This document shows positions 7,077 to 14,679 of a stretch of DNA of 64,000 nt, in pieces. The stretch is from CAMEGH01 sp052103595 (GTDB lineage Bacteria > Patescibacteriota > Saccharimonadia > Saccharimonadales > Saccharimonadaceae). How positions within the stretch are numbered: the stretch's first letter is position 1; each line of letters begins with the position of its first letter. The stretch spans positions 124,001-188,000 of the forward strand of contig JBQEKC010000001.1 of the NCBI GenBank assembly GCA_052103595.1, in the 5' to 3' direction. Under the pieces are notes generated by a model. The model had not been told where the DNA came from. It was given only the letters and a program-made list of their open reading frames with translations, and did no database searches. A program made the position numbers and the translations under genes.

Positions 7077-7665
7077 ACTACCGCGCCCACCCCTAAAAAG
7101 ACTTCCTCGGCGCATAGGGGTATCATGTAAGGTACTTCTAAAGCTTCTTTATTTTCGGCCAGCGTACCTATGTTTGGCGCTTGTTGCTTCGTTTCTTTTC
7201 TATGAAGTTGTGTTCTGGTTTTTAAATGCAGGACTTTTACATTTCTTATTGACGACCGAGTTTCTCTCCTTGAGTGACAAGGTTGCTATCGTTGCAAGCA
7301 GCTATACGGGGATTTTTAGTCTACCACTCGCACCAGTGACATTTACGTTGTTTATTGTTTCTTTGCTTCAAGGCGTTGCTGTGGCTGCTCTTGCCTATGC
7401 CATTCGGCATGAACGAGGCACACAGAAAGGGCTTGCAGGGCAGTTTGGTGGCACGGGTGTCGCCGGTGCCTTATCGGTGTTGGGCTTGGGGTGTATTCCT
7501 TGTGGAACGTCACTCATTACACCGATTATAACGTTCTTTTTTGCAACTTCTTCGGCAGCGGTGGCGGATAAGATTGGGTTTTATGCGGCAATTGCTGCGT
7601 TGATTATTTCAGTAGTGACGGTGTATTTGGCAGGCATAAAACTTGCACCGCGACTTCGTGTGTAG
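7060..7665 (+). CDS. Membrane protein with GLGCxxCG motif (second copy)
   Basis: A 201-residue membrane protein, paralogue of 4872-5510, with a basic N-terminus, about five hydrophobic segments and GLGCIPCGTSLITP near residue 142. It is the last gene of the Fur-like/DsbA-like operon. ATG 7060 has an AAGG site 9 bases upstream and overlaps the dsbA-like gene. Function is inferred from pairing only: exchange of electrons with the extracytoplasmic thiol oxidoreductase, or metal handling through the Cys pair. It is convergent with dprA, 5 bases apart. Confidence 0.7.
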   Translation: MKRINKLPRPPLKRLPRRIGVSCKVLLKLLYFRPAYLCLALVASFLFYEVVFWFLNAGLLHFLLTTEFLSLSDKVAIVASSYTGIFSLPLAPVTFTLFIVSLLQGVAVAALAYAIRHERGTQKGLAGQFGGTGVAGALSVLGLGCIPCGTSLITPIITFFFATSSAAVADKIGFYAAIAALIISVVTVYLAGIKLAPRLRV

Positions 7666-7670
7666 CTGTG

Positions 7671-8537
7671 TTAGTTTAAGCGCCACTGATTCATACCTAG
7701 CGACGCAATCACACCGTTAATTTCGAGCATGGTGAGCGCCCCGGCAAAATCCCCAGCTGCTGCGCCAGACTGCTTTTGTAATGCCTCGCCATCGCGAACG
7801 CCCTGTTCAAGCAGTTCGATAATGCGTACCTCTAGTGTCGTGGTAGCAAGCGGCAGGGCTTTTTGAGCGGAGCTTTTGGCGGAATGCTCTGGCGCGATGA
7901 CGTTCATAATATCGTCGACACATGTAGCGGGCGTAGCACCCTGCAAAAGGAGTGCATTGCATCCTGCGCTGAGCGGGCTGGTAATATTGCCTGGCACGGC
8001 AAACACTTCCCTCCCCTGTTCGAGTGCATGCATGGCGGTGTTTAATGTGCCGCTGCGTTTGGCAGCCTCAACAATAACAACTGCGTCAGCTAAGCCGCTG
8101 ACAAGTCGATTACGCGAAAGAAAGTGGTGCGGCAATGGCTCGATTCCCTCTTCGTATTCAGTGAGGATGGCGCCGCCTTCGTGAATAATACGTTCGCCAA
8201 GTGCACGGTTGGTGTGCGGATAGATTTTATGCAGGCCATTACCCATCACCGCAAGTGTAGTGCCACTGGCATCAAGCGCAGCCTTATGAGCAATGGCATC
8301 AATGCCAAGTGCCAATCCACTAACAACAACAATACCTCGCTGCGCTAAGTCGCGTGCTAAGGTGGCGGCTACTTCTTTACCGTAGGCTGTTGGCTTGCGG
8401 GTTCCTACTATTGCAACACTTTTTTGACGTTCTTGCGGTAATATTCCACTGTAATATAATGCTTGTGGTTGTTTTGGTATAGAGGTAAGAATTTTTGTAA
8501 AATTGTTTTCCTCTGGTGAAATATGATTGATTTTCAT
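7671..8537 (-). CDS. dprA: DNA processing protein DprA
   Basis: The 288-residue protein has the DprA/Smf Rossmann-fold core: VAIVGTRKPTAYG, VVSGLALGIDAIAH, LAVMGNGLHKIYP and FLSRNRLVSGLADAVVIVEA, then a C-terminal winged-helix domain. DprA loads RecA on incoming single-stranded DNA during natural transformation. Its presence suggests competence, as in other CPR bacteria. The start MKINHISPE (ATG 8535-8537) is preferred over an upstream extension that would read through the divergent promoter of the structured RNA at 8592. Confidence 0.93.
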   Translation of the reverse strand: MKINHISPEENNFTKILTSIPKQPQALYYSGILPQERQKSVAIVGTRKPTAYGKEVAATLARDLAQRGIVVVSGLALGIDAIAHKAALDASGTTLAVMGNGLHKIYPHTNRALGERIIHEGGAILTEYEEGIEPLPHHFLSRNRLVSGLADAVVIVEAAKRSGTLNTAMHALEQGREVFAVPGNITSPLSAGCNALLLQGATPATCVDDIMNVIAPEHSAKSSAQKALPLATTTLEVRIIELLEQGVRDGEALQKQSGAAAGDFAGALTMLEINGVIASLGMNQWRLN

Positions 8538-8556
8538 ACGAAATATGTAAAAAGTG

Positions 8557-8585
8557 TTGACATTATATAATATACGTGCTATATT
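8557..8585 (+). promoter_or_regulatory. Promoter of the structured RNA
   Basis: Perfect TTGACA (8557-8562), 17 bases, then TATATT (8580-8585) preceded by TGC. It is one of the best promoters in the window and has no protein gene downstream. It overlaps the upstream region of the divergent dprA. Confidence 0.75.
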
Positions 8586-8591
8586 TAGTAA

Positions 8592-8929
8592 CGATTGGTT
8601 GAGCAGAAAGCTCGCCAAACGCACCTTATACCCCCTATTCTAACAGAATTTACTTCGGTAAATTCAAACTATGTTAGGTTGTGTGCAATGCGTTCCTAAG
8701 TAATCTACCCTCCGCTTTTGAACACACAAACATTGCACGCATACTAACCCCTTTAACTACCCTTTTTCAAAGGCGGATTTTTAGGCAAATAAGTACCAAA
8801 AGTATTGGCTTCGGCCAGGCGCGCACCTTCGTGGAGTTTTGGTCGCGACGCTTTATTTGCAAAGAAGCCCGGGTGGGTTGAAGGGTGAAATGGCGCCAGG
8901 TGATGCCCACCCTTACCTGGCGCTTTTTT
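8592..8929 (+). ncRNA. Structured non-coding RNA of unknown identity, about 340 nt
   Basis: A consensus promoter and a strong terminator (GCGCCAGGT/ACCTGGCGC then T6, 8893-8929) bracket a stretch with no credible reading frame. Stems visible by eye: UUGG..GAGC/GCUC..CCAA near 8600; CUAACA/UGUUAG enclosing a UUCG-capped AAUUUAC/GUAAAUU hairpin; GUGCAAUG/CAUUGCAC; CCGCUUUUGAA/UUCAAAGGCGG, which crosses the previous stem as a pseudoknot; and GCAAAUAA/UUAUUUGC enclosing a GGC-UUCG-GCC hairpin. GGGUGGG may pair with CCCACCC in the terminator loop. The size fits RNase P RNA or tmRNA, but I cannot find their diagnostic sequences, so identity stays open. Confidence 0.65.
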
Positions 8930-8950
8930 AGTTGGAAAATTATATAGAAG

Positions 8951-8984
8951 AAACCCCACAGTACGTAGTGTAGTGCGGGGTTTT
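8951..8984 (-). terminator. Terminator of the orphan gene at 9005
   Basis: On the minus strand AACCCCGCAC pairs with GTGGGGTT around a short loop, directly after the stop of the gene at 9005. Confidence 0.65.
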
Positions 8985-9004
8985 GGTGGGTTGACGGCGG
9001 AACG

Positions 9005-9334
9005 TTACTTCAGGATGGCGAGAAGCTGCGTGGCCTTTTCTTTATCGAGACCATACACATAGTCGGCGTAGATGGCACCGTCGCTTTCGCGTGTCCGTCC
9101 GATCCGAAGCCCGTTGTTCGCTCGCGCCAGGCAGTAGAAGCCGGTGTCGCCGATTGGCTTTACCTTGGTTTCCAACGGCTCCCATAGATAATTCTCGGGT
9201 CTTCCTGGGTCTACTGGGTAGTACACCGTTCGCGTTTGGGCGAATGGATTCCAGTGAAGCTTGTAAGCCTGGCGATTCAGACGGCGATGCAACTCTTCTC
9301 GGGGGTGTTTGGCACGGTTATTGCGAGAGAACAT
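9005..9334 (-). CDS. Orphan protein, 109 residues
   Basis: I do not recognise this family. The N-terminal third is strongly basic (MFSRNNRAKHPREELHRRL). The rest is rich in aromatic residues with a GDTGFYCLARANNG strand-turn-strand pattern, which looks like a small beta domain. Two starts are possible: ATG 9377-9379 and ATG 9332-9334. I choose the second because a GAGG site precedes it and because this makes the leader a hairpin plus ribosome binding site, as in other orphan genes here. It has its own promoter (9438-9466) and terminator. Confidence 0.65.
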   Translation of the reverse strand: MFSRNNRAKHPREELHRRLNRQAYKLHWNPFAQTRTVYYPVDPGRPENYLWEPLETKVKPIGDTGFYCLARANNGLRIGRTRESDGAIYADYVYGLDKEKATQLLAILK

Positions 9335-9383
9335 AGTTCTGCCTCGTTTCTGGGGTGTCCAGTTCCTGTCAAACTCCATTTTG

Positions 9384-9466
9384 GAGAGCGACAGCTGGAT
9401 GCTTCCAGTTTATTGGCTCTCAACAAAACTAAAAAACATTATACCATTTTTTATAACAATAGTAAA
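9384..9466 (-). promoter_or_regulatory. Promoter and hairpin leader of the orphan gene at 9005
   Basis: TTTACT (9461-9466), 17 bases, TATAAT (9438-9443) on the minus strand. The transcribed leader contains GAGAGC pairing with GCTCTC (9416-9421 with 9384-9389) and an inner CTGG/CCAG hairpin. Confidence 0.6.
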
Positions 9467-9517
9467 ATATTGCTCGCGGCTCGTGTTTCGCAAAAAAGTA
9501 GCGTATAATAAAAAGCT

Positions 9518-10576
9518 GTGAAACGCGCACTAACAAACAATCACCCACTTCGCATTTTCTGGTTCGCCGCCCTGTTGACGGTAGGAATTGGCACATGGGT
9601 TGGCTTTATCGAAGGCTTGAACGGCTTGTGGATCTTCGCCATTTTACTGGTGCTTGAGCTTACGTTTAGCTTCGACAATGCTGTGGTAAATAGCAAAGTA
9701 CTTGCCACTATGAGCGAATTTTGGCAAAAAATATTCCTGACGGTGGGGATTTTTATCGCTGTATTTGTGGTGCGTTTTATTCTACCAATCGTGATTGTGA
9801 TGATTGCGGCCGGTCGTGGCTTTATGGAGGTGATCGATTTGGCACTTAATCGGCCAGAGGAATATGGTGAGGTATTACACCATGCTTCTCCAATGATCGA
9901 CGCGTTTGGTGGCGCCTTTTTGCTGATGATTGCGGCCAGCTACTTTATTGATCGCAATAAAACAGTCCACTGGATGAAGGGCGAATCATGGTTAGCGCGG
10001 GCTGGTAAATTTGAAAACCTAAAAATCTGTTTAATGCTGCTTCTGGCAGTGGTGCTTTATTTTACTGTTTCGCCCGAATATCACGCGATCGTGCTGATTT
10101 CGAGTATTCTGGGTATTCTGCTGCATATCGGGCTTGAGCTGTTTGGCTCGTTCTTTAGCGATACGAATGCGAGTAAGTTGCGCAAACAAACTGGCTGGGC
10201 GGCGTTTGCCAGCTTCATGTATTTAGAAGTGCTTGACGCCAGTTTTAGCTTTGACGGCGTGATCGGTGCGTTTGCCATCACCACGAGTATTGTGCTGATT
10301 ATTGCAGGTCTTGGTGTTGGTGCAATTTGGGTGCGTTCGCTGACGATTTATTTGTTGCGTGCTGGCACGCTTTCGAAGTATCGCTACCTTGAACATGGGG
10401 CGCATTGGGCAATTATGGCGCTCGGTTTAATGATGTTTATCAAACTGTATCACGTCGAGCCCCCAGAGTGGCTAACAGGCAGTATCGGCTTGATTTTTAT
10501 TGCAACGGCAGTGATATCGAGCGTGATTGAACAGCGCGCTCAAGCTACCACCCAGCAACCAGCATCAACTAAGTAA
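9518..10576 (+). CDS. DUF475 (TerC-like) integral membrane protein
   Basis: The 352-residue protein has about nine membrane segments and the two signature acidic motifs of the DUF475/TerC group, ELTFSFDNAVVN near residue 50 and EVLDASFSFDGVIGA near residue 235. These are thought to bind or export metal ions in related families. The start is GTG 9518; the -10 TATAAT ends 8 bases before it, so the mRNA should be leaderless. It converges on, and overlaps by 8 bases, a Fur-family regulator linked to a nickel-type operator, which fits but does not prove a role in metal homeostasis. Confidence 0.85.
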   Translation: MKRALTNNHPLRIFWFAALLTVGIGTWVGFIEGLNGLWIFAILLVLELTFSFDNAVVNSKVLATMSEFWQKIFLTVGIFIAVFVVRFILPIVIVMIAAGRGFMEVIDLALNRPEEYGEVLHHASPMIDAFGGAFLLMIAASYFIDRNKTVHWMKGESWLARAGKFENLKICLMLLLAVVLYFTVSPEYHAIVLISSILGILLHIGLELFGSFFSDTNASKLRKQTGWAAFASFMYLEVLDASFSFDGVIGAFAITTSIVLIIAGLGVGAIWVRSLTIYLLRAGTLSKYRYLEHGAHWAIMALGLMMFIKLYHVEPPEWLTGSIGLIFIATAVISSVIEQRAQATTQQPASTK

Positions 10577-11003
10577 GTATCGCCTGCGCCGTTTTTTGAC
10601 ACGCACTGCAAAGACCAGTTAATTCAACCGTGTGTTGCTCGAGGGTGTAGCCGTGGCGTTTTGCAACAACCGCAAGCACGTCTTCGAGTGTTTCACTTTC
10701 GATACTTTGACTGACGCCACAGTTGCGACACACGATATGGTGATGATGTGCCTTGAACGGTTCTGCTAGTTCCACGAGCGGCGTCCAGCCGCGCACAATC
10801 GTTGTGGTAATGCCAAGTTCCGCAAAGAGCTCAAGTGTACGGTAAACGCTCGTTCGGTTGACTGAAGGTGTTTGCTTGGCAATCTCCCCTGTTTTAGCGG
10901 GCTTATTCATTTGCTGTAAGGTATGGAACAGTGCAAGTCGCGTTTTTGTTACACTGGCGCCCTTTTCTATCAGAATCGTTTTGAAGTTTTCGACCTCATT
11001 CAT
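10569..11003 (-). CDS. Fur-family regulator, candidate nickel-responsive Nur-like
   Basis: Predicted 144-residue Fur-family protein: winged-helix N-terminus with the recognition region SVNRTSVYRTLELFAELG, then the metal domain with AHHHHIVCRNCG and a C-terminal CSAC pair. ATG 11001-11003 lies 6 bases after TATACT, so it is predicted leaderless; the longer frame would start inside the promoter. Its -35 element is a TTGCAA half-site of the operator cluster at 11022-11078, which matches the tTGCaa-N5-ttGCAA consensus published for Streptomyces Nur. The divergent gene encodes a CooC-type ATPase, a family often tied to nickel enzymes. Specificity for nickel is an inference. Confidence 0.85.
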   Translation of the reverse strand: MNEVENFKTILIEKGASVTKTRLALFHTLQQMNKPAKTGEIAKQTPSVNRTSVYRTLELFAELGITTTIVRGWTPLVELAEPFKAHHHHIVCRNCGVSQSIESETLEDVLAVVAKRHGYTLEQHTVELTGLCSACQKTAQAILT

Positions 11004-11021
11004 AAGAGTAGTATACAGTTT

Positions 11022-11078
11022 TTGCAACCAAATTGCAATATATACACAAATTGCAACGTTTTTGCAAAAATGTTGCAG
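11022..11078. promoter_or_regulatory. Operator cluster of TTGCAA half-sites (Nur-box-like)
   Basis: TTGCAA-N5-TTGCAA occurs at 11022-11038 and again at 11051-11067, followed after 5 more bases by TTGCAG (11073-11078). The 11-base repeat is one helical turn. TTGCAA at 11033-11038 is the -35 of the Fur-family gene (17 bases to TATACT), and TTGCAA at 11062-11067 is the -35 of the divergent ATPase gene (17 bases to TATAGT). A bound repressor would block both promoters. Confidence 0.75.
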
Positions 11079-11098
11079 CGGACGTATAGTAAAACGTT

Positions 11099-12049
11099 AT
11101 GAAAATAGCATTTGTTGGAAAAGGTGGCGCCGGGAAAACCACCACCTCGACTCTTTTTAGTCAATTTTATAGTAAAACGCATCGTAGTATTGCGATTGAT
11201 GCGGATATTAATATGCACATGGCGGAATTATTCGGCATTGAAAAAACACCAACCGCACTACTGCTTTCAGAAAAGGCACCGAGTGACGCAATTCGCACCT
11301 ATTTACGCGGCAGTAATAGTCGTATCACGTCGAACGCGGCGTTCAAAAAGTCAACTCCACCAGGGCAAGGATCGCATATTATTTCGCTCACAAACCCTGA
11401 CGATTGGTTTATGCAAACGTTTAGCCGCTCGGTAACGGATATGTTGTCGCTTGCCACGGTTGGCTCATATTCTGAGGACGGACTGGCGTCAAGCTGTTAT
11501 CATAACAACTTGGCAATTTTGGAGAATGTTTTGAGCCACACAAACGACGACGGCACAGTGATTGTTGACATGGTTGCTGGCACGGACGCGTTTGCCTCAA
11601 CCTTATACGCGCAGTTTGATGCGCTAGTGTTTGTGGTTGAGCCGACAAAACGTGGCCTTGCGGTGCTTGAAGATTACTTGCGTTTAGCTGAAGCTGGTGG
11701 CGTGGCCGACCGTGTGTTGGTGATGGCGAATAAGGTTGACGATGAAGACGACGAGCTGTTTGTGAGCGAGCGATTTGGCGATCGATATGTCGGTGCATTG
11801 TCGCGCTCAAAGCACTTGGCGGCGGTTGATAAAGGGCGCGAATCGCTCAACGTTGATAGCATGTCGGAGGCTGATAACGCAACACTCGCAGCAATCGCCG
11901 ATCGAGCTGAACGGCTAGCAATTCCTGCGCAAAGGCGTCTGCCAAAACTATGGGATATTCACGAAGTATATGTTGGCCAAGGCTATGTGAAAGACCGTTT
12001 TGGTGATTTAACCACGCAGATTGATCGACACTTTACCTATGAACAATAA
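11099..12049 (+). CDS. CooC/MinD-type P-loop ATPase
   Basis: The 316-residue protein has a deviant Walker A with the signature lysine (VGKGGAGKTT, residues 6-15), a Walker B-like VIVDMVAGTDAFAST near residue 155, and a VMANKVD guanine-like motif near residue 203. This places it in the SIMIBI class near CooC and MinD. CooC proteins drive nickel insertion into carbon monoxide dehydrogenase, but no CODH gene is seen here, so the client is unknown. ATG 11099 follows TATAGT by 8 bases (leaderless). The gene overlaps the following cysteine synthase-rhodanese gene by 11 bases. Confidence 0.8.
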   Translation: MKIAFVGKGGAGKTTTSTLFSQFYSKTHRSIAIDADINMHMAELFGIEKTPTALLLSEKAPSDAIRTYLRGSNSRITSNAAFKKSTPPGQGSHIISLTNPDDWFMQTFSRSVTDMLSLATVGSYSEDGLASSCYHNNLAILENVLSHTNDDGTVIVDMVAGTDAFASTLYAQFDALVFVVEPTKRGLAVLEDYLRLAEAGGVADRVLVMANKVDDEDDELFVSERFGDRYVGALSRSKHLAAVDKGRESLNVDSMSEADNATLAAIADRAERLAIPAQRRLPKLWDIHEVYVGQGYVKDRFGDLTTQIDRHFTYEQ

Positions 12050-13421
12050 GCGCGTATATACGGGCACAGACGGCCTTCGCTCTTATCTGGCGCCACAACG
12101 AGAAGAGTATATTCCGTTGGTCGAATTGCCCGCCTCGCTCAATCCATTTCTTGCATCGCACAACATTCATGTTTCGGCAAAGCTTATGAATACGTTGCCG
12201 CTCGGGAATGTAAAATCGTTGCCAGCACACGAGTTGCTGGCCTCACGCGAAGTACGGGGCGCACATGTGGTCGAATCATCATCAGGTAATACCGTATTTA
12301 GCATGGGGCTTTTGGCGCAATCATTTGGCGTAAAAGATGTCACGGCGATTGCATCGACCGATGTTTCACCAGGCAAATTGCGGTTACTGCAACTTGCTGG
12401 CGTTAACGTAGAGTTAATCGATGGCCCGATCTGCCCCGACGCCAACGATCCGCATGGCTCTATTGCCATCGCTCGTGAGCGTGGCACGCAACTCGGCTGG
12501 TGTAATCCTGGCCAGTACAACAACGACGCAAATCCGCATGCGCACGAGACAATCACTGGCCCGCAACTGTACGACCAGTTGGGCGATGAGCTCGGCATGT
12601 TTGTGGCTGGATTAGGCACGACAGGAACGCTCGTCGGCACGGCTCGAGCGCTAAAAAAAGAGTTGCCCACAGTGCAAATTGGTGGTGTGCTGCGTGTGCC
12701 GAACAACAAAGTACCTGGTGTGCGAACCCGAAATGGGTTAGATGAAGTGGCGTTTGCGTGGAATGACTTACTGACTGAAGCACCTGTGATGGTGAATGAA
12801 TATCACTCGTATGAAGCCAGTTTGCGGCTCATCCGCGAAGGACTATTGGTTGGTCCAAGTAGCGGGTTCGCGTACGAGGGCGCGCTGGCGCTCATCAAAC
12901 AAAGCATTGCGCGCGATGGTGGTGCGTCGCTTCGCGGTAAACATGTGGTATTTATCTGCCCCGACACATGTTTTCCGTATGTAGATGAATATGTTGAGGT
13001 GCTAGGTGTTGGCCACTTCCCTGCTATTGATGATCAATCGACACGTCAATTTCGCGAAGCCGAGCAGAAGCTAGCGGATATCCCAGAAGTAAGTGTCGCA
13101 GAATTACACGCTGACATGGTTGATGGCCAGGCACAACATTACACGTTAATTGATGTGCGTGACGAGCGTGAGTTTTTGGATCATCATATTGCCGGGAGTC
13201 AGCGTATTGATGGTGATCGTATTGCTAAATGGGCACGCGAACGCACGACGATAGAACGGCAACAGAAGTACCTTTTTATTTGTTCACGCTCGGGGCGCAG
13301 TATTCGCGCAGCCGTAGCGGCACAAAACGCAGGCTTAACGGCGTACCTTCTTACTGGTGGTACGGCAGCCTGGTCGGCAGCTGGCTATGAGCGCGTGCGG
13401 CCTAATAGTTGCTATTTGTAG
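12039..13421 (+). CDS. Cysteine synthase-like PLP enzyme fused to a rhodanese domain
   Basis: The 460-residue fusion protein has two parts. Residues about 1-340 resemble the beta-family PLP fold of cysteine synthases: candidate PLP lysine in GNVKSLPA, substrate loop ESSSGNTV, phosphate loop GLGTTGTLVG. Residues about 350-460 form a rhodanese domain with LIDVRDEREF, the active-site loop CSRSGRS and a final LTGGTAAW. Rhodaneses carry sulfane sulfur, so the fusion may make or use cysteine persulfide. ATG 12039 overlaps the ATPase gene by 11 bases, implying co-translation. The 3' end overlaps convergent pth by 10 bases. The lysine motif differs from the usual KDRPA, so activity may differ from O-acetylserine sulfhydrylase. 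Confidence 0.85.
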   Translation: MNNKRVYTGTDGLRSYLAPQREEYIPLVELPASLNPFLASHNIHVSAKLMNTLPLGNVKSLPAHELLASREVRGAHVVESSSGNTVFSMGLLAQSFGVKDVTAIASTDVSPGKLRLLQLAGVNVELIDGPICPDANDPHGSIAIARERGTQLGWCNPGQYNNDANPHAHETITGPQLYDQLGDELGMFVAGLGTTGTLVGTARALKKELPTVQIGGVLRVPNNKVPGVRTRNGLDEVAFAWNDLLTEAPVMVNEYHSYEASLRLIREGLLVGPSSGFAYEGALALIKQSIARDGGASLRGKHVVFICPDTCFPYVDEYVEVLGVGHFPAIDDQSTRQFREAEQKLADIPEVSVAELHADMVDGQAQHYTLIDVRDEREFLDHHIAGSQRIDGDRIAKWARERTTIERQQKYLFICSRSGRSIRAAVAAQNAGLTAYLLTGGTAAWSAAGYERVRPNSCYL

Positions 13422-13969
13422 CTAGTGACGGTAAATGTATCAGCTGCAAACTCATCGATAATTTGCAGAATTGTTGGGCGAATATCGGCAAGGGCTGCTT
13501 GCTCTTCTTTTGCAAAGTTTCCCAATACGAATTTTGTTGCGCCCATGCGGTCTGCTAGCTCGTTCCACACGCCAATGCGAACGCGTTTGTAATTGTCGCC
13601 AAGGTGCGCGTTGAGTGATTTAATGCCGTTGTTGCCCGCATCACTCCCCTTCTCGCGGGTGCGAATAGTGCCAAGCGGCAATGCCATGTCGTCGTGCAAT
13701 ACAAGCATATCGGTGGCTGGCGAAAGCTTATAAAAATCCACCAGCGCACGTGCCGAAAGACCTGTTTCGTTATAGAATGTGGTTGGCTTTGCGAGCAATA
13801 CTTTTTCACCATCCACACTTATTTCTGCAATATAAGCCTGGAACTTCGACTTTTCCGCGAAGGTTGCGCCGTGCGTCTGTGTATACGCATCAAGCATGCG
13901 AAAGCCAACATTATGGCGAGTGTCGTGATACTGGGCACCGGGATTGCCTTGGGCGAGAATGAGTTTCAT
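13412..13969 (-). CDS. pth: Peptidyl-tRNA hydrolase
   Basis: The enzyme frees tRNA from stalled peptidyl-tRNAs. The 185-residue protein is typical in length and shows the family's catalytic elements: GNPG near residue 8, TRHNVGF with the catalytic His near residue 19, PTTFYN near residue 62, and LHDDMALPLG with the catalytic Asp near residue 92. The GSDAGNNGIKS loop is the usual GSAGGHNGLKS. A TATGAT -10 lies 5 bases before the start, so a leaderless transcript is likely. Confidence 0.95.
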   Translation of the reverse strand: MKLILAQGNPGAQYHDTRHNVGFRMLDAYTQTHGATFAEKSKFQAYIAEISVDGEKVLLAKPTTFYNETGLSARALVDFYKLSPATDMLVLHDDMALPLGTIRTREKGSDAGNNGIKSLNAHLGDNYKRVRIGVWNELADRMGATKFVLGNFAKEEQAALADIRPTILQIIDEFAADTFTVTSYK

Positions 13970-14058
13970 TATGTATCATATTGTACGGCATATTGACTTT
14001 TTATACAATCTATGACATTGTTAAATAGTTCGTTTTTCGCCCTATCTAAGGAGTTGTG

Positions 14059-14358
14059 ATGACAGAACAAGCTGTATCGCTCGTGAAAATCTACCACGGC
14101 AAGCAGGGAACTTTCGAGGTAACTACCGAAAACTCGGTCTACCGGCTCAAGCTGGAGAAGACGGGAGCTGTCGTCGTTACTGGCGGTCGCCTGGATGAGC
14201 CGCTGAGGGGCTTTCTTGAGTCTGCAGAGCTGGGTGAAGGCCTCCATGTCTCTGTCAAGAACGGGCCTCGCCTTCGGGCCAATGGGTACCGCGCCCCTGA
14301 GATGACTTGCCCTACGCCGCTGTTCACCACTGATATTCAGCGCATTGTAAGGGTGTAG
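14059..14358 (+). CDS. Orphan protein, 99 residues
   Basis: No family recognised. The sequence begins with alternating hydrophobic/charged strands (VKIYHGKQGTFEVTTENSVY), suggesting a small all-beta domain. It has no membrane segment. A clear AAGGAG site sits 5 bases before ATG 14059. Codons are richer in G and C at third positions than in neighbouring genes, as in other orphan genes here. It ends 30 bases before its own terminator. Confidence 0.65.
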   Translation: MTEQAVSLVKIYHGKQGTFEVTTENSVYRLKLEKTGAVVVTGGRLDEPLRGFLESAELGEGLHVSVKNGPRLRANGYRAPEMTCPTPLFTTDIQRIVRV

Positions 14359-14389
14359 CACCCAGCTAAACCGACGGAAATTCCGTCGT

Positions 14390-14418
14390 CCCCGCTGTAA
14401 AAGGCGGGGTTATTTTTA
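14390..14418 (+). terminator. Terminator of the orphan gene at 14059
   Basis: CCCCGC pairs with GCGGGG around an 8-base loop and is followed by TTATTTTT. A second small stem, GACGG/CCGTC, lies just upstream at 14374-14388. Confidence 0.75.
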
Positions 14419-14443
14419 TACCTGAGCCTGCTATAGTAGCACT

Positions 14444-14677
14444 ATGGGAAAACGCAAAAACCGCACGTATGAAGTAGCGCAGTCGCACGTTGAATGCCTC
14501 GGTGAAAAAGATCTTCGCAAGCGCCAAAAAGAACTCGCCAAGCGCGCACTCGCCATGCCAAGCGAAATAGTGCAGCGGCGTGAAGAAACTTTGCCGCGCC
14601 ACACTCGTTTTGATGATAAGCGCCGAAAAGGTGGTCGCCAAGGGCAAAAAAGACGCGCCATTGATGACGCGTCGTAA
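14444..14677 (+). CDS. Small basic protein, 77 residues
   Basis: I do not recognise this protein. About one third of its residues are Lys or Arg, with a C-terminal RRKGGRQGQKRR cluster, so nucleic acid or ribosome binding is plausible. TGC-TATAGT lies 6 bases before ATG 14444, an extended -10 giving a leaderless mRNA. It converges on der with only 2 bases between the stop codons. Confidence 0.6.
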   Translation: MGKRKNRTYEVAQSHVECLGEKDLRKRQKELAKRALAMPSEIVQRREETLPRHTRFDDKRRKGGRQGQKRRAIDDAS

Positions 14678-14679
14678 GT

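Noticed and set aside
8592..8929. Assignment of the structured RNA as RNase P RNA or tmRNA
   Set aside because: Size fits, but I found neither GAGGAAAGUCC/ACAGAA-type P4 sequences in the right order nor a tRNA-like T-arm and CCA end. Left as unknown.
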